Positions 1-9,809 of a stretch of 64,000 bases of DNA are shown piece by piece. The notes beneath the pieces are model-generated. The model did not search any database and was not told where the DNA came from. It worked only from the letters and a program-made list of their open reading frames with translations. The DNA is from Halomonas sp. HL-93 (GTDB lineage: Bacteria > Pseudomonadota > Gammaproteobacteria > Pseudomonadales > Halomonadaceae). The position numbers and the translations under genes are program-made. How positions within the stretch are numbered: the first letter of the stretch is position 1; every line of letters starts with the position of its first letter. The stretch lies in NCBI RefSeq assembly GCF_900086985.1, contig NZ_LT593974.1, positions 1,178,001 through 1,242,000 of the forward strand, read 5' to 3'.

Positions 1-2127
<2,127 letters not shown>

Positions 2128-2234
2128 GATGCCTCCGGTAGTAATGATCCGGAAGGCAGGCGGGCGAGATCGAGGAAATGGCGCGGAAGGTGGCGTGCGA
2201 TCGTAAGAGAGAGCTAGCCATGGCCATCGCTTGA

Positions 2235-2371
2235 TCCCTACGCCGGTACCCGTGCTGCTCGTTATGTTAAGCAGCACATTAGCCGGATCAGGTTCAGCGG
2301 GACCAGCGCTCGGCAGCAAAAAATGCTCGCCCTGCGCCATCTCAGCCGGATATCACCGGCACCCCGTCAAG
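2235..2371 (-). promoter_or_regulatory. TPP (THI-box) riboswitch upstream of tenA-thiC
   Basis: Read on the minus strand this has the THI-box landmarks in order: GGGGTGCCGG, the conserved CTGAGA, a variable P3 arm, CTGAACCTGATCCGGCTAATG, a long P5-side hairpin (GTGCTGCTTAA / TTAAGCAGCAC-like arms) and GGCGTAGGGA closing the helix. It sits about 107 nt upstream of the tenA start codon. Thiamine pyrophosphate binding is expected to shut down tenA-thiC expression. No strong intrinsic terminator was seen between aptamer and tenA, so control may be at translation, which is an inference. Confidence 0.95.
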
Positions 2372-2602
2372 CTGTTCGTTGGTGGAGTGTAGGAGGCGGG
2401 TGGGGGAGATGCAAGGGGAGGGAGATGGAGAATCGTTCGGGATACGAATTTTAGGTATACTGCCAAAATTGGCTTTGCTAACAGAAGAATCAATGGGGTA
2501 GAGTCGAATTAGGTGGCTGCAAAATCTTAATCAAGGCACCGTCGCGTTCATTAAGGTTTTGCTGCGGGGCGTAGAATCACTGTTAGCTGTACAAGGATGA
2601 CG

Positions 2603-3433
2603 ATGAGCACATCTACTAAATTAGATAATCCCGAGATTGCGGGGGAAATAAATACAAATTCAATGCGAGTTTTATATATCGAAATGTACTTCGATAATGC
2701 AAAACTCTCTTCCGGTACAGCATTCTTTATCAACTCTAAAAAAGGCCCTGTTTTCATAACCAACAGGCACAACATAACTGGGAGACACCAAGAAACAGGA
2801 GAGCCTCTTAATAAAAATCTTGGCATTCCCAATAATATTCGATTTCAGATAATTGGCTCTCATGAACCTGTTTGGTATGCATTTGATTTGTATGCTGACA
2901 ATGAAATGGAGTGCCCTGTATGGGTAGAGCATCCGGAATTTGGAGCTTCAGTTGATGTGGTTGCAGTACCTATATCCGAAATAAGTAATGCCATTCATCA
3001 CTTCGTTGAAACTAAAGAAGATTGGCATAAGTGGCGCATAGCGGATCAAGTTCATGTATTGGGTTTTCCATTTGGTATGAATGAAAATTTTGCCATTTGG
3101 TCAACTGGTTACATTGCCTCAGAACCAGATACAAATTATAAAAAACTCCCTAGTTTCCTAATTGACTGCCGGGCTCGGCCTGGGCAATCTGGATCTTTGG
3201 TCATCGCCAGATTTAAAGTAGGCGATATAGTTGATCACAAAGGAAAGCAGTATCAGGCAAAAAAAGAAATGGTACATTTTTTAGGAATATATAGTGGTAG
3301 AATCAATTCTGAGTCTGATTTAGGTATCGTCTGGAAAATGGAAATATTGAGAGACTTTCTTGCTGAAATTGAATCGAGAGATGATCTTATTCAAATTAAT
3401 TGCGCATATAATCGGCTTCGTAATGAGTCTTGA
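2603..3433 (+). CDS. Trypsin-like serine peptidase domain protein
   Basis: About 276 residues with the three landmarks of a chymotrypsin-fold peptidase in order: a His in FITNRHNITGR near residue 50 after SSGTAFFI, an Asp in ASVDVVAVPI near 115, and the nucleophile Ser in RARPGQSGSLVI near 190. No signal peptide or membrane segment is evident, so it is probably cytosolic. AAGG at 2593-2596 is abutted by one ATG (2597) but is six bases from a second ATG at 2603, which is therefore preferred. The gene is much more AT-rich than its neighbours and lacks a family partner, both suggesting acquisition. An IS sits five bases after its stop codon. The substrate is unknown. Confidence 0.72.
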   Translation: MSTSTKLDNPEIAGEINTNSMRVLYIEMYFDNAKLSSGTAFFINSKKGPVFITNRHNITGRHQETGEPLNKNLGIPNNIRFQIIGSHEPVWYAFDLYADNEMECPVWVEHPEFGASVDVVAVPISEISNAIHHFVETKEDWHKWRIADQVHVLGFPFGMNENFAIWSTGYIASEPDTNYKKLPSFLIDCRARPGQSGSLVIARFKVGDIVDHKGKQYQAKKEMVHFLGIYSGRINSESDLGIVWKMEILRDFLAEIESRDDLIQINCAYNRLRNES

Positions 3434-3505
3434 GCAAGCGACATCACCCCCTGATTGAGTAGCGCTACACTTTAGAGTCCGATCCTATGGGTAAGGAGAT
3501 TGGAC

Positions 3506-3769
3506 ATGAAGAAGCGTTTCAGCGAAGAACAGATCATTGGTTTCCTGGGCGAAGCCGAAGCGGGGCTGCCCATCAAAGAGCTATGCCGTCGGCACGGTTT
3601 CTCAGAAGCCAGTTACTATCTATGGCGGAGCAAGTTTGGCGGCATGAGCGTCCCCGATGCCAAGCGACTCAAAGAACTCGAAGCCGAAAATGGACGCTTG
3701 AAAAAGCTGCTCGCAGAGTCGCTACTGGAAATGGAGGTCACTCGCGAGGCGCTGAGAAAAAAGTGGTGA
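3506..3769 (+). CDS. IS3-family OrfA (HTH and leucine-zipper protein)
   Basis: An 87-residue DNA-binding subunit, [20 protein letters not shown] onward. It has a helix-turn-helix in the first half ([18 protein letters not shown]) and a coiled-coil heptad segment ([18 protein letters not shown]) that mediates dimerisation with the fusion transposase. AAGGAG at 3493-3498 supports the ATG at 3506 rather than an upstream TTG. It ends in TGA at 3767-3769, immediately after the slippery sequence. Confidence 0.92.
   Translation: MKKRFSEEQIIGFLGEAEAGLPIKELCRRHGFSEASYYLWRSKFGGMSVPDAKRLKELEAENGRLKKLLAESLLEMEVTREALRKKW
3757..3763 (+). promoter_or_regulatory. Programmed -1 ribosomal frameshift site A AAA AAG
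   Basis: The heptamer AAAAAAG lies exactly in the zero-frame phasing X XXY YYZ (codons AGA AAA AAG) seven bases before the OrfA stop. Slipping back by one base puts ribosomes into the OrfB frame (continuing [10 protein letters not shown]), giving the OrfAB transposase. This is the classic IS3-family arrangement. Confidence 0.9.
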
Positions 3770-4626
3770 GCGCCCCGGCACGCCGAGACGTGGTGCGCTT
3801 TATGGTGTCACGTGGCCTGAGTGAGCGCAGAGCGCTCCGTGTCATTCGTATGAGTGCCAGTGCATTGCGCTACCAGCCGGCCCCTGACCGCAATGAGACA
3901 TTGCGTGAACGCATTGTTGCCTTGGCACACCGGCATCGCCGCTATGGCGCTGGCATGATCTACCTGAAGCTGCGTCAGGCCGGAGAACCGGTCAATCACA
4001 AGCGTGTTGAGCGTCTGTATGCGGAAGCTCGCTTGCAGGTGAAGCGTCGCAAGCGCAAGAAGGTTCCCATGTCTGAGCGAAAGCCACTTGGTCGCCCTGG
4101 GGCTGCCAATCAGGTCTGGTCAATGGATTTTGTGTTTGACCGGACGGCAGACGGACGAGTGATAAAGAGCCTCACGGTTGTCGATGACGCCACCCATGAA
4201 GCCGTGGCGATCGTGCCTGAACGTGCCATTAGCGGACTGTTTTTAACACGTATTCTGGATCACCTGGCCCTACAACGTGGCCTACCGAGCGCCATTCGTA
4301 CGGATAATGGAAAGGAGTTCTGTGGGCGCGCCATGCTGTCATGGGCGCATCTACGTGGCGTTGCCCTGTTTTTAATCGAACCTGGAAAACCCAACCAAAA
4401 CGCCTACATCGAATCGTTCAATGGGCGCTTTCGAGATGAATGCCTAAATGAGCATTGGTTCACCAGCCTTCAACACGCCCAGGCTGTCATCGAGGCATGG
4501 CGGCGGGAGTACAACGAAGAAAGACCGAAGAAGAGTCTTGGAGGGCTGACACCGTCAGCCTATGCCGAGCAACTGGTGGTAAAACACGATAAAGTTATTT
4601 CTGACTCTAAACCCGGGTGCTACTGA
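3763..4626 (+). CDS. IS3-family OrfB, DDE transposase catalytic part (made as OrfAB)
   Basis: The rve-type integrase domain follows an N-terminal HTH_21-like segment ([17 protein letters not shown]). The catalytic triad is visible as Asp in [10 protein letters not shown], Asp in IRTDNGKEF and Glu in [18 protein letters not shown]. The open frame extends upstream to 3487, but the product is expected from the -1 frameshift at 3757-3763, giving a fusion of roughly 373 residues. It ends 16 bp before the right IS end. The frame is intact. Confidence 0.92.
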   Translation: MVSAPARRDVVRFMVSRGLSERRALRVIRMSASALRYQPAPDRNETLRERIVALAHRHRRYGAGMIYLKLRQAGEPVNHKRVERLYAEARLQVKRRKRKKVPMSERKPLGRPGAANQVWSMDFVFDRTADGRVIKSLTVVDDATHEAVAIVPERAISGLFLTRILDHLALQRGLPSAIRTDNGKEFCGRAMLSWAHLRGVALFLIEPGKPNQNAYIESFNGRFRDECLNEHWFTSLQHAQAVIEAWRREYNEERPKKSLGGLTPSAYAEQLVVKHDKVISDSKPGCY

Positions 4627-4649
4627 AGATGGGGTGACGTCGCAAGCTC

Positions 4650-4735
4650 CACAGCTATCAAAGGGCTCAAGCCAACCAGTTTTCCGCTCCGCTCCAAGCC
4701 GGCGGCTGAGCCCAGGCGTCCGGTAGATTGGTAGA
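4650..4735 (+). repeat. Imperfect palindrome, possible degenerate attC-like site
   Basis: GGGCTCAAGCC near 4664 pairs with GGCGGCTGAGCCC near 4700, and the right side continues CAGGCGTCCGGTAGATTGG. This resembles the 3' end of many attC sites (GGCGTTAGATTGG) with a short interruption. It separates the protease gene (before the IS inserted) from the next open reading frame, which is where an attC would sit between two cassettes. The core site is not canonical, so this stays tentative. Confidence 0.3.
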
Positions 4736-4740
4736 CAAAT

Positions 4741-5670
4741 ATGACGGTTATCGAAATATTTGGTGTAGTAAGCGGGGGAGCATCCATTATTGGCCTCGTA
4801 TACGCGCTCTATTACGCCAAGCAGAATCGAAGACAGAAGATACTGGCCTATCACCGCTCAGGGTCAATTCCTCTCGCTAGCGTAAAGACTCCGGAGAAAG
4901 GGTATGACATTTATGTCGTCTTTAAACCCACAGATCAACCTGAGCAGCGTTTAAAGGGCGTCCACGTTAGTTTCGTTCGTTTTGCAAACTTTGGAACGGA
5001 ACCGATTCGTCGAAACGATATTGCTTCCGCAAATCCTCTGCAGATCGCGGTGGACAATGTCCGAATACTGGATATCAGTTTGACCGCTGTCAGTAGGGAG
5101 GTCTGCCAAGTCGAACTTAAGCAAGACCCGGATGACGGTAGCAAGACGCTCATTGATTTCGATTTTCTTGACTACGAGGATGGCGCACTTCTAAAAATAT
5201 TGACGGAAGATCGACCTAAGTCGGTCAGACTTGAAGGAGACATTATTGGGATGCCAAGGGGTATTAAAACGACTAAAGAGCTGGGCAATAAGCCCTTCCT
5301 TGGTAGGCTCGGCGTTGGGCTTTCTATTCTACTTTTTCTGTCTTCATTCGCCGGTTCTGCATGGCTCTTTCATTGGGCCGTCGGCTCATGGTCGCAGGCA
5401 TGGGTTCTAATATTGCCCATTGTTGCTCTCATTCTTCCTGGCGCTATCATCGGCATGGTGGCCTCTACCGTTTGGCCTGATGCTACCCCGAAGTTCTCCG
5501 ACAGTTTGCAAACACCTTCGTGGTTCGGTAGGTCTATACATATGCGCCACATTGAATACCTAGATCATGAGCACTTGGTCTTCTATGGTGGCCAAATTGA
5601 TGATTATAGTGAAACAAAACCGAACAATAGCGTGCAGCCGACGCCAAAGACCGGCGCGGCTGACGCTTGA
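4741..5670 (+). CDS. Hypothetical membrane protein with large cytosolic domain
   Basis: 309 residues, no family recognised. A membrane segment lies at residues 5-26, followed by a soluble domain of about 165 residues with the pattern ...GYDIYVVFKPTDQ...LKGVHVSFVRFANFGTEPI. Two more hydrophobic segments (about residues 190-210 and 222-245) and an acidic C-terminal tail follow. The last 15 residues (NNSVQPTPKTGAADA) are translated from the attC-like palindrome, a tail seen in other cassette-borne proteins. No convincing ribosome binding site precedes the ATG at 4741. Together with the flanking palindromes this points to a mobile gene cassette; the function is unknown. Confidence 0.7.
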   Translation: MTVIEIFGVVSGGASIIGLVYALYYAKQNRRQKILAYHRSGSIPLASVKTPEKGYDIYVVFKPTDQPEQRLKGVHVSFVRFANFGTEPIRRNDIASANPLQIAVDNVRILDISLTAVSREVCQVELKQDPDDGSKTLIDFDFLDYEDGALLKILTEDRPKSVRLEGDIIGMPRGIKTTKELGNKPFLGRLGVGLSILLFLSSFAGSAWLFHWAVGSWSQAWVLILPIVALILPGAIIGMVASTVWPDATPKFSDSLQTPSWFGRSIHMRHIEYLDHEHLVFYGGQIDDYSETKPNNSVQPTPKTGAADA

Positions 5671-5678
5671 CGTTGAGC
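5619..5678 (+). repeat. attC-like recombination site (integron cassette 3' end)
   Basis: A 60-bp imperfect inverted repeat bounded by ACCGAAC (5619-5625) and GTTGAGC (5672-5678), the latter matching the core site GTTRRRY. The left arm AGCGTGCAGCCGACGCC pairs with the right arm GGCGCGGCTGACGCT except for two extra bases on the left arm. That mimics the extrahelical bases of real attC sites. The stop codon of the preceding gene lies inside it, as in many cassettes. The left core deviates from RYYYAAC by one base, and no integrase gene is present in the window. Confidence 0.6.
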
Positions 5679-5745
5679 CTGTAGAAAAACCCCGCTGACG
5701 GCTATGTTTTGGCAGGATCGAGAAAACAGACGAGGAGTGGTCAGC

Positions 5746-5811
5746 ATGCCGCGCTTCAAGGCTTATAACTGCGATCAGAACGCCATGGTGGTGATCAACT
5801 TACCTGATTGA
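5746..5811 (+). pseudogene. Transposase N-terminal stub (IS1182-like)
   Basis: A 21-residue open frame starting MPRFKAYNCDQNAMVVIN, then a stop. From memory this matches the conserved first residues of IS1182-type transposases, whose normal length is above 400 residues. GAGGAG lies just upstream. The stub starts about 70 bp after the attC-like core site, and that leader probably belongs to the same broken element. No other part of the element is recognisable up to the lipoprotein gene at 6065. Confidence 0.5.
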
Positions 5812-6064
5812 ACACCCTCCTCACCAGGGATGGAACAATGCGACCACTTCATCCTCAACTGTCATCGATACCGGCGTGACGATGGAAAATCCGGCTTGTA
5901 CCAGCAAGAGGCCTTTCAGAAGCATGAACGCTGCCACGCGCTTCCCGCTACAGAGCATGCGTTTCGGGATAGAGTCTCAGTGGCCTTTACAGGCTTTCAA
6001 GGAGCGATTATTCATGGTTGTACGCGTTACTCTAAAGTAGGTGTTTATTTTTCCAGGAGGCACC

Positions 6065-6649
6065 ATGCTCTTTCCCAAACGCGGTGCAAATCTCGCTGTC
6101 ACTCTGTTAGCAAGTTTGCTGGCCATCACCTTGATCACCGGCTGCTCGAACCCGTCCTCGGGCACAGAGGAAGAGGCGGCGCAATCGTCGTCGACCTCGC
6201 CGTCAGCCGAGGCGCCCAATGATTCCGACAAACAGGAAAGTGCCGTTCCCTCGGGGCAGACCCAGGGCGGTGATGGTTCCGAGATTACGCTGAACGCTCT
6301 TACGGAGGAGGACATGAGCGAGGCCAACCTTCCCGGCGAGCTGGGTTGCCAGTTCACCACGGATAATGGAGAAGTGTTGCTGATTGCCATGGGCAATGTG
6401 GGGTCGTCCGATGCGGCGCAAGGGGTGGTCAAGGTTGCCGGTTATGTGGAGCGCGTGTCGGCACCGGGTGGCTTTAATGGCATAACGGAGTCTCCAACCT
6501 TCAGTGGCAAGGGCAAGACCGTCCACATTGAGGTCACCGGTGAGCCCACCGAAGGCGGGGAGTCGCCGCCAAGGCCGGCGACGTTGACGTATGACCGGGC
6601 CGACGGCGCTCAGCGTGACTGGAAGGGCGAATGGCGTTGCGGGCCTTAA
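6065..6649 (+). CDS. Predicted lipoprotein of unknown function
   Basis: 194 residues. The N-terminus has a positively charged stretch, a hydrophobic core (LAVTLLASLLAITLI) and the lipobox ITGC near residue 26, so it should be lipidated and membrane-anchored. A low-complexity Ser/Glu/Asp-rich linker to about residue 75 precedes a globular domain (LPGELGCQFTTDNGEVLLIA onward) with two further Cys. An AGGAGG at 6055-6060 selects this ATG over the in-frame one at 6041. No family was recognised. The acidic linker is in keeping with a halophile. Confidence 0.8.
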   Translation: MLFPKRGANLAVTLLASLLAITLITGCSNPSSGTEEEAAQSSSTSPSAEAPNDSDKQESAVPSGQTQGGDGSEITLNALTEEDMSEANLPGELGCQFTTDNGEVLLIAMGNVGSSDAAQGVVKVAGYVERVSAPGGFNGITESPTFSGKGKTVHIEVTGEPTEGGESPPRPATLTYDRADGAQRDWKGEWRCGP

Positions 6650-6678
6650 GGCGCTGGGTGTCAAAGCGGCATACACCA

Positions 6679-6762
6679 ATGTCAATCAGCGCTATAGCCG
6701 TGGAGTGCCTCTGCGGGGAACTGGCGTTCAAGGTAGAGGGCAAGCTGCCTAATCGGTATTAA
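6679..6762 (+). pseudogene. N-terminal stump of a GFA-family protein
   Basis: A 27-residue frame reading ...VECLCGELAFKVEGKLPNRY then stop. The pattern CxCGxxxFxVxGxxP is the beginning of GFA (glutathione-dependent formaldehyde-activating-like) zinc proteins, which continue with a CHC and CRK motif for about 100 more residues. Compare the intact family member at 36747-37217. Everything past residue 27 is missing, so it cannot fold. Confidence 0.45.
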
Positions 6763-6846
6763 TACCGCTGTTCGCTATGCCTTCAGTCGACTTTTCTGCC
6801 TGGATGGTAGAGTCGTTGGATCGTGAAGTGGCTCAATTCCATTGAT

Positions 6847-7668
6847 TTAATTCCCGTTCGCGATATTAACCGATTGTTCGATCTCCATTTTGAGGCGATT
6901 TACCTTGTCGGTGGCCCACTCCTGTGCATCGTCACCAAAGACGAAACGGGCGGGTGGCTCGTTCGACATGCCGAGGGAGACGATTCGTTCTGCGAGCATG
7001 GCCGGGTCACCAGGCTGATTATGGTTGGCGGCGGCGATAAACGAGCGAAACTGCTGGGTCGCTTCTGCATAATCGGGAACGTCGATATCACCGTGCTCGG
7101 CTGACTTGTCGTCAAGGAAATCCGTACGCAGCATTCCCGGCTCAACCACCATCGATTTAATATTGAGGGGTGCCAGCTCCTGTGCAAATCCCTCGATCCA
7201 GCCCTCAATGGCAAATTTTGACGATGCGTAGACGGATCCTCCCGGGTTTGCGAGCAGCCCGTTAACGGAGGAGATGGTAACGATGAGGCCTGACTGGCGC
7301 GCACGCATGTGTGGCACTACAGCTCGGGTTACGTTCATCGTGCCGAAAACATTCACCTCGAACTGGCGCCGTACTTGTGCGCTGCTGATCGTCTCAAACC
7401 AGCCGAGCTGTGCTTGGCCTGCGTTGTTGACCAACACGTCGATCGTGCCAAGCCTATTCACTGCCTCCTGTGCCACGGCGACGGCCGCATCTTCGTCCGT
7501 AATATCGAGTGCCAGCGCGTGTAGTCTGCTGTTGGGTCCAAGTGTTTCCGTAATGTCGTTGGCAGACCGAGCCGTGGCGACGACGGTTTCACCAGCAGCA
7601 AGCGCCGCCCGGGCGATCTCCATACCCAATCCACGGCTTGCGCCGGTGACGAGCCAGTTTCTAGCCAT
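6847..7668 (-). CDS. SDR family NAD(P)-dependent oxidoreductase
   Basis: A 273-residue classical short-chain dehydrogenase. It has the dinucleotide-binding TGASRGLG at residues 8-15, NNAG in DVLVNNAGQ near 86, and the catalytic Ser (TISSVNG) and YASSK further on. The late PGMLRTDF segment is also typical. AAGGAG lies seven bases before the ATG at 7668; upstream in-frame ATGs at 7689 and 7710 have no such site. It is divergent from a LysR gene with 98 bp between them, so it is probably its target. Substrate unknown. Confidence 0.9.
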   Translation of the reverse strand: MARNWLVTGASRGLGMEIARAALAAGETVVATARSANDITETLGPNSRLHALALDITDEDAAVAVAQEAVNRLGTIDVLVNNAGQAQLGWFETISSAQVRRQFEVNVFGTMNVTRAVVPHMRARQSGLIVTISSVNGLLANPGGSVYASSKFAIEGWIEGFAQELAPLNIKSMVVEPGMLRTDFLDDKSAEHGDIDVPDYAEATQQFRSFIAAANHNQPGDPAMLAERIVSLGMSNEPPARFVFGDDAQEWATDKVNRLKMEIEQSVNIANGN

Positions 7669-7708
7669 AAGTTGCTCCTTATCTGTCATGTTGTTACATA
7701 GTATGCTC

Positions 7709-7739
7709 ACTAATAAATCCTGATAACCTGCTTATTAGT
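7709..7739. promoter_or_regulatory. Candidate LysR operator between SDR and lysR genes
   Basis: A perfect 8-bp inverted repeat ACTAATAA / TTATTAGT separated by 15 bp in the 98-bp divergent intergenic region. Position and form suit a LysR-type recognition site controlling both promoters. Inferred from sequence only. Confidence 0.5.
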
Positions 7740-7766
7740 TATAGGGTCTATAAGGAGAGCTAACGA

Positions 7767-8666
7767 ATGCGCCCAAGCCTGCTCGGCGATCTGGAAGTTT
7801 TCCGCGTCATCGCTGCTGAAGGCAGTTTTACGCGCGCCGCTAAGCGGCTGGGCGTCACTCAGTCGGCGCTCAGCCAAACGCTCAAGCGGTTGGAGGAAGA
7901 CATTGGGATCAGGCTTCTGGCGCGCACGACGCGCAGCGTTTCCCCTACGCATGCCGGCGCCCGTCTGCTGACAAAACTTTCGCCGGCGCTTGATGAACTG
8001 ACCAACGAAATCAAGTTGCTCGCCAGCCAGCGCGATGAACCGGTCGGTACTGTCAGGGTGAGTGCCGGAAAACACGCCGCCGACACGATTCTCTGGCCAG
8101 CGCTGAGTTCTTTAATCCGACAGCATCCAGGTATTGAAATCGAAGTCTCCGTCGAAAACGACTTCGTGGATCTCATCGCGGGTAGGTTTGACGCTGGCAT
8201 CCGACTGGGCGAAAGGCTTGAGAGCGATATGGTGGCACTGCCAATTGGCCCTCGGATGCGGGTCGCTGTTGTCGCCGCGCCTTCTTATCTCTCGCAACAC
8301 GGCGAACCTAAACAACCTTCAGAACTGTCCCAGCATGCCTGCATCAGTTTCAGAAATCGCAGCGGGGAGTTATCGCCTTGGGATTTCGAAAAGGATGGGC
8401 GCAGCCTCACCGTTAAGCCTGGTCGAGGCCCCATTTTCAACGACAGCGATTTGATGGTTGCCGCAGCAACCGAGGGGTACGGCGTTGCTTACATCCTTGA
8501 GGACATAGTGAGCAGGCAAATAGCGTCCGGTGCGCTGGTACGTGTGCTGGAAGAGTGGTGTGAGCCGTTCGCTGGTTACTACCTCTACTATCCGAGTCGC
8601 CGACAGCAAACGTCCGCCTTTACACACTTCAAGAATGCACTGCGGGACGTGGTCTCGTTGAGTTAA
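7767..8666 (+). CDS. LysR family transcriptional regulator
   Basis: 299 residues. A winged HTH occupies the first 60 (SFTRAAKRLGVTQSALSQTLKRLEEDIGIRLL), followed by the substrate-binding domain (VSVENDFVDLIAGRFDAGIRLG). GGAG precedes the ATG. Divergent from the SDR gene, with which it shares a 98-bp control region containing an inverted repeat. It probably responds to a substrate of that enzyme; the effector is unknown. Confidence 0.93.
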   Translation: MRPSLLGDLEVFRVIAAEGSFTRAAKRLGVTQSALSQTLKRLEEDIGIRLLARTTRSVSPTHAGARLLTKLSPALDELTNEIKLLASQRDEPVGTVRVSAGKHAADTILWPALSSLIRQHPGIEIEVSVENDFVDLIAGRFDAGIRLGERLESDMVALPIGPRMRVAVVAAPSYLSQHGEPKQPSELSQHACISFRNRSGELSPWDFEKDGRSLTVKPGRGPIFNDSDLMVAAATEGYGVAYILEDIVSRQIASGALVRVLEEWCEPFAGYYLYYPSRRQQTSAFTHFKNALRDVVSLS

Positions 8667-8709
8667 TGGGGTAAGGTTATCGCGGGATAATAAGCCACAG
8701 GATGTGCCT

Positions 8710-9477
8710 ATGACTATGATTGACACCATCAGATTTCCGCGACTCAAGCTCGGCTTGCTCCTGTTCCTTGCAGGTATGCTCGGTGTGGTTGCCCTCACCG
8801 TCACGGTGCTTCCCCAGGTGTTGGGCGACGCGTCACTCCCTTTACCCTCGTGGTTCGTTTTGATGGCGAGCATCGCGCAGAGCGGGCTACTTGTCGCGCT
8901 TGCCGTGTGGTTGGGCGTGTTGCTTGCACCGAAGGTTGGCCTCAGTGCGCCCGCGTTTGAGGCAGCGGTAACCCGTCAGTCGGTAGCCGTAGCACTCCGA
9001 CCCCAACTCTTACCCGGGCTTCTTGGTGGGTTGCTGGGAGGACTTGGGCTCTTTGCGATTGGCGGCTACGCCCCTGCGGAGCTTGCTGACGTGGAGCAGC
9101 CGTTCACCGTGCCACTCGTCGCCCGGGTTCTCTATGGCGGTATCACGGAGGAGCTGCTTTTACGGTGGGGGCTAATGACGGTGCTGGTTTGGATGGCGTG
9201 GCGACTCCTGCAACGTCGAAAAGGTACGCCACAGATCGTCTACATGTGGTTCGCCATTGTCGTAAGCGCACTCTTATTTGGCGCAGGTCACCTGCCAGCT
9301 GCTGCAGCGCAGGTAGGGGCGTTGACGGCTGACCTGGTAGCGTTCGTCGTCGGCGCGAACGCTGTCTTTGGGGTACTGTTCGGCTCCCTGTTCTGGCGAT
9401 ACGGCTTGGAGGCAGCGATTATCGCTCACGCGTTTGCGCATGTGGTGAGCCATGTCGTTAGCATTGTAGTGGCATAA
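8710..9477 (+). CDS. CPBP family intramembrane metalloprotease-like protein
   Basis: 255 residues, six or more hydrophobic segments. The Abi/CAAX-prenyl-protease-like motifs are present: EELLLRW (EExxxR) near residue 150, FGAGH (FxxxH) near 195 and HAFAH near 245, which together form the metal site. Inner membrane. The frame can start with GTG at 8704, but AGGA at 8699-8702 is better spaced for the ATG at 8710. It follows lysR by 43 bp on the same strand. Family members process proteins or bacteriocin-type substrates; the substrate here is unknown. Confidence 0.85.
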   Translation: MTMIDTIRFPRLKLGLLLFLAGMLGVVALTVTVLPQVLGDASLPLPSWFVLMASIAQSGLLVALAVWLGVLLAPKVGLSAPAFEAAVTRQSVAVALRPQLLPGLLGGLLGGLGLFAIGGYAPAELADVEQPFTVPLVARVLYGGITEELLLRWGLMTVLVWMAWRLLQRRKGTPQIVYMWFAIVVSALLFGAGHLPAAAAQVGALTADLVAFVVGANAVFGVLFGSLFWRYGLEAAIIAHAFAHVVSHVVSIVVA

Positions 9478-9809
9478 CAATGCAGGGGGCGCCAGAAAGC
9501 ATCACACCTTTCGTTTTCACAAAAGCTGCACCGCTAGCCGGCACCGCTGATCGCCGACGTTAAAGACGAACCGTTTTCCGCTCTGAGTCGATGACCGAAG
9601 CGCCTCTAGATTCCAGGTAGAGGCGCTTTTTCCAACAAAAACTTACCTGCCGTAACCGAATCTTCCTTGTTTTCGAACAGTGTTCTGCCTATGTTTGATA
9701 CGTGTCAATCAAACGACTGTCACATTGCGTGAGTCAAGGCAGGACCGCCTTTCAATACCATGACGATTCATAGAATCGTTCTTAGCAAGTCGTCACAAGG
9801 AGAATACAC
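9478..9809. other. Intergenic region with terminator and leader of the OMP gene
   Basis: No gene seen. It contains the intrinsic terminator at 9600-9631, then an AT-richer stretch with the promoter of the outer membrane protein gene (TTGATACGTGTC and CATAGAATCG-like elements near 9697 and 9770). The last 20 bases hold AAGGAG before a GTG start. Confidence 0.5.
9600..9631 (+). terminator. Rho-independent terminator
   Basis: A perfect 9-bp stem GCGCCTCTA / TAGAGGCGC with a 9-base loop, followed directly by TTTTT. It lies 120 bp after the CPBP gene and before the OMP promoter. Confidence 0.85.

Larger units (their letters stand above)
3439..4642 (+). mobile_element. Complete IS3-family insertion sequence (IS407-like group)
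   Basis: A 1204-bp element. The ends are imperfect inverted repeats: CGACATCACCCC on the left and, read inward, CGACGTCACCCC on the right, with further matches (AGTAGC, TTTAGAGTC) extending the similarity to about 45 bp. It is flanked by a perfect 4-bp target duplication CAAG (3435-3438 and 4643-4646), as expected for this IS group. It contains orfA and orfB joined by a -1 frameshift signal. Everything needed for transposition looks intact. Confidence 0.93.

Noticed and set aside
2128..2340. N-terminal extension of tenA by 71 codons up to an ATG at 2340
   Set aside because: The extension translates the TPP riboswitch and leader; a strong GGAGG precedes the ATG at 2127.
5830..6222. 130-codon plus-strand frame before the lipoprotein
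   Set aside because: It overlaps the well-supported lipoprotein gene in another frame, has no ribosome binding site and resembles nothing known.
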